From assembly GCA_041499515.1 (NCBI GenBank), contig JBGQKM010000006.1, forward strand, positions 1 to 46,055: a stretch of 46,055 nt of DNA, in the 5' to 3' direction. The stretch's first letter is position 1. Each line of letters opens with the position of its first letter. The notes under the pieces were generated by a model. It was not told the origin of the DNA and made no database searches. It was given only the letters and a program-made list of their open reading frames with translations. Positions 40,849-46,055 of this stretch are shown in pieces. Made by a program: the position numbers and the translations under genes. Origin of the DNA: PALSA-1355 sp041499515 (lineage in GTDB: Bacteria; Planctomycetota; Planctomycetia; Pirellulales; PALSA-1355).

Positions 40849-43038
40849 GTGGCCACGATTCCCGAAGCTCTGGCAATCGCTTTCGCCCACCATCAGCGTG
40901 GCGAACTTTCGCAGGCCGAACACATCTACCGGCAAATCGTGGCCGCCGAACCCCAACACGCCGACGCCTGGCACCTGTTGGGAGTGACGGCCCACCAGGC
41001 CGGACGCAATGCCGAAGCGGTCGAGTCGATCTCGCGGGCGCTGGCCCTTGGCGGACCGAATGCGGCCTATCTGAGTCATCTCGGCGCCGCGCACGCCGGA
41101 CTCGGCAACCTGGATCAGGCGGAAGCCGCTTTTCGCCAGGCCCTGCAACTGCAAGCCGCCGATCCGCAGATTTATTACAACCTGGCGGCGCTACTCGCTC
41201 TGCGCGATAAGCCCAGTGAGGCCATCGATACCTATCGCCAGGCCGTGTGGCTAGCCCCGCAATTGGCCGAAGCCCACTTCAACCTCGGCAACCTGCTGCG
41301 CGACCAGGGCCAGGCCGAAGAGGCCGAGCGGTGTTACGCGGCGGCCCTGGCCGCGCGGCCAGGCTATTTGAAGGCCGCGGTGAATCTGGCCAACCTGCAA
41401 GTGAAGCTCGAAAAACCGGCCGCGGCCGAGGCCACGTTCCGCCAGGTGCTCCAAATCGATCCGACCCACGCCGAGGCGCATTTCCGTCTCGGCTCGCTGT
41501 TGCAATCGCAAGATCGACTCTCCGAGGCCGCGACCGAGCTGCAGGCGGCCGTCTTCCACAATCCGCGGCACGTGCAGGCTCAAAACAATTTGGGCTGCGT
41601 CTTCCACGAACTGGGGCAACTCGATCAGGCCGAACAGTGCTTCCGCCTGGCCCTCGATGCCCAACCCGAGTTCGCCGAGGGCCTGGTCAATTTAGGCTCG
41701 GTGCTGCACGACCGGAAGCAATACGACGCGGCGGCCGATCTTTTCCGTCGCGCCATCGAGCTACGTCCCGATTTTGTCCAAGCCTACAACAGCTTGGGAA
41801 CGGTCCACCTCGATCGCAAGCACTACGATCTGGCCCTGGAACAATTTCGCAAGGCGTTCGACCTCGAGCCCGGTTCGGCCGACTCTCTGGCCAACATCGG
41901 CTCGGCTTTGCAAATGCAAGGCCAAACCGAAGCCGCGATCAAATACCATCGTCGCGCGATCGCCGTAGATCCGCATCATCATCGGGCCCACTACAGCCTG
42001 GGCGCGGCGTTGCACTTTCAAGGTCGCGACGATGCCGCGCTCGAAAGCTATGCCGAAGCGATCCGCCTCAAGCCGGATTACGCCGAGGCGTATTACAACC
42101 GCTCGTTCGTCCGGCTGGGCCAAGGCGATTTCGCGGCCGGCTGGCAGGACTACGCCTGGCGATTCCAATGCAAAGACTATCCGCGGCGCCGCTTCGACGC
42201 GCCCGCGTGGGACGGCTCGCCGCTGGCGGGCCGGACGTTGCTGGTCCATGCCGAACAAGGGCTGGGCGATACGTTGCAATTCATCCGCTACGTAAAACTC
42301 GCCCAGCGGCGGGGAGACAACCTCTTCGTCGAAGTCCCACCCCCGCTGGTCCCCTTGTTGCGGGCCTCGGGCATCACCGGCCTGATCGCCGGCGGTTCGC
42401 CGCTGCCGCGCGTCGACCTGCAGATCGCGCTGTTGAGCTTGCCGCGAGTCTTCGGCACCACGTTGGCGTCGGTGCCCGCGGAGGTGCCGTATCTGGCGGC
42501 CGATGCCCGGTTGCTCAAGCAATGGCGCAGCCGATTGCGCGGCATTGGGGGCTTTAAAATAGGGATCGTCTGGCAGGGGAACGCCGATTATACGTTCGAT
42601 CACTTTCGCTCGATTCCGCTGATCGAGTTCGCTCCGCTGGCGGAAGTGCCGAGCGTGCACCTCATCAGCTTGCAAAAAAACGCGGGGGTGGAACAACTCT
42701 CAGCCCTCGAGGGCCGGTTTACCGCGAGTGACTTGGGCAGTACGCTGGATGGACCAGCCGGGGCCTTCATGGACACGGCCGCCGTGATGTGCAATCTCGA
42801 TTTGGTCATCACGTCGGACACGGCCGCGGCGCATTTGGCCGGCGGTTTGGGCGTGCCGGTCTGGGTGGCCTTGGCGTCGGCCCCGGAATGGCGTTGGATG
42901 CAAGATCGCAGCGACAGCCCTTGGTATCCCAGCCTGCGGCTGTTCCGGCAGACCTCGCCGGGCGATTGGCCGGGCGTGTTTGCCCAGATGAAAACCGAGT
43001 TGGCCAGCCGCGTGTGCAAGCGGCCGTCGGTCCCTTAG
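40849..43038 (+). CDS. Long TPR protein with glycosyltransferase (GT9-like) domain, paralogue
   Basis: A 729-residue protein starting with GTG (VATIPEALAIAFAHHQRGELSQAEHIYRQIVAAEPQHADAWHLLGV). About 11-13 TPR units cover residues ~5-440; the C-terminal ~290 residues are the same Rossmann-like domain as in the preceding gene (WDGSPLAGRTLLVHAEQGLGDTLQFIRY; GIVWQGNADY; NLDLVITSDTAAAHLAGGLGVPVWVAL). The two genes probably arose by duplication, with TPR expansion in this copy. The stop is 30 bp before an FkbM methyltransferase. Confidence 0.85.
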   Translation: MATIPEALAIAFAHHQRGELSQAEHIYRQIVAAEPQHADAWHLLGVTAHQAGRNAEAVESISRALALGGPNAAYLSHLGAAHAGLGNLDQAEAAFRQALQLQAADPQIYYNLAALLALRDKPSEAIDTYRQAVWLAPQLAEAHFNLGNLLRDQGQAEEAERCYAAALAARPGYLKAAVNLANLQVKLEKPAAAEATFRQVLQIDPTHAEAHFRLGSLLQSQDRLSEAATELQAAVFHNPRHVQAQNNLGCVFHELGQLDQAEQCFRLALDAQPEFAEGLVNLGSVLHDRKQYDAAADLFRRAIELRPDFVQAYNSLGTVHLDRKHYDLALEQFRKAFDLEPGSADSLANIGSALQMQGQTEAAIKYHRRAIAVDPHHHRAHYSLGAALHFQGRDDAALESYAEAIRLKPDYAEAYYNRSFVRLGQGDFAAGWQDYAWRFQCKDYPRRRFDAPAWDGSPLAGRTLLVHAEQGLGDTLQFIRYVKLAQRRGDNLFVEVPPPLVPLLRASGITGLIAGGSPLPRVDLQIALLSLPRVFGTTLASVPAEVPYLAADARLLKQWRSRLRGIGGFKIGIVWQGNADYTFDHFRSIPLIEFAPLAEVPSVHLISLQKNAGVEQLSALEGRFTASDLGSTLDGPAGAFMDTAAVMCNLDLVITSDTAAAHLAGGLGVPVWVALASAPEWRWMQDRSDSPWYPSLRLFRQTSPGDWPGVFAQMKTELASRVCKRPSVP

Positions 43039-43068
43039 CGCGGATCCTCGAATGACCGGAGTGCAACC

Positions 43069-43872
43069 TTGAACCCCTTTACAGTATTCAACCGCCAAAA
43101 AGCCTGCCGCTACGGCCAGATGCTGTACAACCTCAACGACCAGTACATCGGCCGCTCGCTCGATCTGTACGGCGAGTATTCCGAAGGCGAAGTCGATCTT
43201 TTTCGCCAGATCGTGAAGCCGGGCCAAATCGTGGTCGAAGTCGGAGCCAACCTCGGGGCGCACACGGTCTTTCTCGCGCGGCATGTAGGCACCAAGGGTT
43301 CGGTCAAGGCCTTCGAACCGCAACGGATTCTGTTCCAGGCGCTCTGCGCCAATCTGGCGCTCAACAGCATCCCCAATGTCCATGCCTTGCAACAGGCGGT
43401 GGGCGCTACGCCAGGCACGATTAAAGTTCCCTCGATCGATTACACGCGCGAGAGCAATTTCGGCGCATTGGCGCTGGGCAGCTACCAGACCGGCGAGCAG
43501 GTGGACGTGGTGACGCTCGACAGTTACAACCTGACGGCCTGCAACCTGCTGAAAATCGACGTGGAGGGCATGGAAAAGGACGTGCTGCAAGGCGCCGTCA
43601 ACATGATCCAGCGGCTCAAGCCAATCCTGTACGTCGAAAACGACAAACCTGAAAAATCCGCGGCCCTGATCCAGTACATCGACTCGCTGGGCTACAACAT
43701 GCTCTGGCACCGTCCGTGCTATTTCAATCCCCACAATTTCTTCAGCAACACGACCAACGTGTTTCTCAATACCGTCTCGATGAATATGCTCTGCGTGCAC
43801 AAGAGCTGTAAGCAGAACCTGAAGAAATTCGAACCGGTGAAAATCCCTCTGGCGGCACAGCCCTCGACCTGA
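43069..43872 (+). CDS. FkbM-family methyltransferase
   Basis: A 267-residue SAM-dependent methyltransferase. Motif I is VVEVGANLGAHTVFLARHVG; FEPQRILFQALCANLALN follows; LLKIDVEGMEKDVLQGA is the FkbM acidic/catalytic segment. The start is a TTG at 43069 with GGAG 8 nt upstream; an ATG at 43120 would cut ~17 residues. FkbM enzymes methylate sugar or polyketide hydroxyls, so with the two glycosyltransferases it may form a glycan-modification unit (inference from context). Confidence 0.88.
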   Translation: MNPFTVFNRQKACRYGQMLYNLNDQYIGRSLDLYGEYSEGEVDLFRQIVKPGQIVVEVGANLGAHTVFLARHVGTKGSVKAFEPQRILFQALCANLALNSIPNVHALQQAVGATPGTIKVPSIDYTRESNFGALALGSYQTGEQVDVVTLDSYNLTACNLLKIDVEGMEKDVLQGAVNMIQRLKPILYVENDKPEKSAALIQYIDSLGYNMLWHRPCYFNPHNFFSNTTNVFLNTVSMNMLCVHKSCKQNLKKFEPVKIPLAAQPST

Positions 43873-43928
43873 TGCCGCCCAGGGCGCGTTTTTCGTCATG
43901 GGCACGTGGCAGCCGCTAAAGGGATCGC

Positions 43929-46055
43929 ATGTCCGATTGGGAATTCTGGATCGACGTCGGCGGCACCTTCACCGACAGCTTTGCTCGCCGCCCCGACGGC
44001 AGCCTGGCGCACTGCAAAGTACTCAGCTCCGGCGTCATCAAGGGATCCGTCGCTGACGGCTCCTCGCGCCGGCGGATCGTCGATCCGGCCCGCTCGATCG
44101 ATCCGGCCGAGATCTGGAGCGGCTTTCGGTTGCGGCTGCTCGACGGGCAGGGAAATACGGCCTCCGAAACGACCGTCGCGCACTTCGCCCCAGCCGACGG
44201 CTTGCTGTTGGACGAGCCACTGGACCAGGATCCGGCCGCGGGGCAGCGCTACGAACTGTTTGCGAAGGTCGAGGCGCCGATCGTCGCCATGCGCTACCTG
44301 CTGGGCCTGCCGCTTGAGTCTCCGATGCCACGCGTCGCCGTGCGCTTGGGAACCACCCGCGGCACCAACGCCCTGATCACGCGCCGCGGTGCCCGGACGG
44401 CGCTGGTCACCACGCGCGGCTTCGGCGACATCCTGCACATCGGTTATCAGAATCGCCCACGACTATTCGACCTGGCGATCCACAAGTCGCCGCCGCTGTT
44501 TGCCGCCGTGGCGGAAATCGACGAGCGCATCGACGCCCAGGGGCGCGTGCTCGCGGCCCCCGACGCGGCCCGGGTGCGCGAGCAAATGGCCGCGCTCCGC
44601 CGGCAGGGCATTGAGTCGCTGGCCGTGTGCCTGCTGCACGCCTTCGTGCGACCCGATCACGAAGAGCTGGTGGCCGAGGCGGCCCGTCAGGCCGGATTTG
44701 ACGAGATCAGCGTCTCCAGCCGGATCGCGCCGCTGGTGAAAATCGTTTCGCGCGGCGACACGACCGTGATGGACGCGTATTTGAATCCGATCTTGCGCCG
44801 CTACGTTCGCAATCTGCGCGCGCAACTGCCCGACGGCTCGCTGCGCATGCTGACGTCGGCCGGAGGCCTGGTCGATGCCGAGGCGTTTGTCGGCAAAGAC
44901 AGCATTCTTTCCGGTCCGGCCGGCGGCGTGGTCGGCTTTTCGCGCGTGGCCCAGGCCGCCGGCTTCACGCGGGCCATCGGTTTCGACATGGGCGGAACCA
45001 GCACCGACGTTTCGCGGTTCGACGGCCGCTATGAATTGGAGTACGAAACCGAAAAGTCTGGCGTGCGCGTGGTGGCGCCGATGATGGCCATCGAAACCGT
45101 GGCCGCCGGCGGCGGCTCGATCTGCCGCTTCGACGGCGTCAAACTGGTGGTCGGTCCGGACAGCGCCGGCGCCGATCCCGGGGCGGCCTGCTATGGCCGC
45201 GGTGGACCGTTGACGATCACGGACGTCAATTTCCTGCTCGGAAAAATCCTGCCCGACCGGTTTCCGTTTCCCTTGGATCGTTCGGCCGCCGAGCGGCGGC
45301 TGGCCGAATTGATCGCCCAGATCGTCGGCGGTGGCGGCCCGCGCTACGAGCCGCTGGAACTGGCCGAAGGCTTCGTGCGAGTGGCCAATGCCAATATGGC
45401 CAAAGCCATGCAATCGATCTCGGTGGCCAAGGGCTGCGACCCGCGCGACTATGTGTTGGTTCCCTTCGGCGGGGCCGCCGGCCAGCATGCCTGCGCGGTG
45501 GCCACGGAACTCGGCATTCGAAAAATTCTGCATCACCCCGACGCCGGGCTGTTGAGCGCCTATGGCATCGGACTGGCCGACGTGGTGCGGCATGGCGTGG
45601 CCGGCGTGTACAAAACTTTTTCTCCATCGGCCCTGGCCGATCTGCAAGCCGTCTTTGCGCAGCTTGCCGAAAAAGCCATCGAGGGCGTGTTGGCCGAGGG
45701 GATCGCGCGCGAGCAAATCATCGTTGCGCGCTGGATCGAGTTGCGCTATCGCTCCGTCGAGGCTTCCTTGGCCATCCCCTGCCCTGAAGAAACCACGCCG
45801 CAGCAATGCAGCGAACTTTTTCTGGCCGAGCATCGCAAACTCTACGGTTACGTCCACGAGGGTCGCGCGCTGGAAATCGTGGCGGTGCGCGTCGAAGCCC
45901 GCGGGCAGTCGTCGCCGCCGCTGCCGGTTTCGCGCTCGGTCGAACCCCGGGCCGCTGTCAGCATGCGCACCGCGCGCGTCTATTTTGGCGGCCAATCGCT
46001 CGAAGCTCAGGTCTTCGACCGCCGGCAGCTTCAGCCGGGAGATCGACTGCGCGGC
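43929..46055 (+). CDS. Hydantoinase A / 5-oxoprolinase-type protein, 3' end beyond window
   Basis: 709 codons are visible and the frame is open at the window end. Features: VGGTFTD (residues ~9-16), GTTRGTNALITRRGARTALVTT, FDMGGTSTDVSR (ATP-binding acidic residues), PGAACYGRGGPLTITDVN and LVPFGGAAGQHACAVA. It fits hydantoinase A/acetone carboxylase beta/5-oxoprolinase N-terminal halves; whether it is fused to a HyuB-type domain cannot be seen. It probably cleaves 5-oxoproline or a hydantoin with ATP. It starts 56 bp after the FkbM gene, without an obvious operon link. Confidence 0.9.
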   Translation, partial: MSDWEFWIDVGGTFTDSFARRPDGSLAHCKVLSSGVIKGSVADGSSRRRIVDPARSIDPAEIWSGFRLRLLDGQGNTASETTVAHFAPADGLLLDEPLDQDPAAGQRYELFAKVEAPIVAMRYLLGLPLESPMPRVAVRLGTTRGTNALITRRGARTALVTTRGFGDILHIGYQNRPRLFDLAIHKSPPLFAAVAEIDERIDAQGRVLAAPDAARVREQMAALRRQGIESLAVCLLHAFVRPDHEELVAEAARQAGFDEISVSSRIAPLVKIVSRGDTTVMDAYLNPILRRYVRNLRAQLPDGSLRMLTSAGGLVDAEAFVGKDSILSGPAGGVVGFSRVAQAAGFTRAIGFDMGGTSTDVSRFDGRYELEYETEKSGVRVVAPMMAIETVAAGGGSICRFDGVKLVVGPDSAGADPGAACYGRGGPLTITDVNFLLGKILPDRFPFPLDRSAAERRLAELIAQIVGGGGPRYEPLELAEGFVRVANANMAKAMQSISVAKGCDPRDYVLVPFGGAAGQHACAVATELGIRKILHHPDAGLLSAYGIGLADVVRHGVAGVYKTFSPSALADLQAVFAQLAEKAIEGVLAEGIAREQIIVARWIELRYRSVEASLAIPCPEETTPQQCSELFLAEHRKLYGYVHEGRALEIVAVRVEARGQSSPPLPVSRSVEPRAAVSMRTARVYFGGQSLEAQVFDRRQLQPGDRLRG

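Overview
The window reads as a high-GC chromosome segment of a planctomycete, probably Pirellulales-like. The basis is inference from gene content: a very long SecA (1227 residues), a Kdo transferase (so a Gram-negative-type envelope), an FHA-GAF-sigma54 regulator, a tail-specific S41 protease, TPR-glycosyltransferase fusions and small secreted proteins of unknown family. No rRNA genes or CRISPR arrays were seen.

Layout. 1-11.7 kb (minus strand): a respiratory complex I operon in the order nuoA-B-C-D-E-F-G-H-I-J-K-L-M, with nuoM cut by the window edge. It has a 24-bp CRP/FNR-type palindrome and a terminator-like hairpin in front of nuoA. 11.9-19.9 kb: an M20 peptidase, then minus-strand genes for a small secreted protein, an MBL hydrolase, an SDR epimerase, RuvX, a Tat-exported hydrolase, mannose-1-phosphate guanylyltransferase, a eukaryotic-type UDP-sugar pyrophosphorylase and a tiny membrane protein. 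20.1-24.4 kb: a secreted HExxH peptidase, a divergent PadR/cytochrome c pair bracketed by a perfect 61-bp direct repeat, a membrane protein and metK.

24.5-27.4 kb is an accessory island between metK and the Kdo transferase gene. It holds a toxin-antitoxin-chaperone (TAC) module (HigB-like toxin, HigA-like antitoxin with a C-terminal extension, SecB-like chaperone) behind its own promoter/operator. Next to it is an unusual class II tRNA that folds best with a 9-bp acceptor stem and a 3-bp T stem (allo-tRNA-like, anticodon UAU). Then come a small RHH-like gene interrupted by an in-frame amber codon, a possible transposase remnant, a strong terminator, a DUF4145 protein and a small membrane protein.

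27.5-36.9 kb is housekeeping: Kdo transferase, SecA (with four tandem helical-wing-like repeats and an insertion in its second nucleotide-binding domain), a PhnP-like MBL hydrolase, an S41 protease and a CbiX/SirB chelatase. 37.1-46 kb (plus strand): the FHA-GAF-sigma54 regulator, abutted by the 3' fragment of a PQQ beta-propeller gene, two tandem paralogous TPR-glycosyltransferases, an FkbM methyltransferase and the 5' part of a hydantoinase/5-oxoprolinase gene.

The most interesting items are the 9/3-type tRNA beside a TAC module and an amber-interrupted gene, the 61-bp repeat around the PadR/cytochrome cassette, the repeated wing modules in SecA, and the CRP-like palindrome upstream of complex I.
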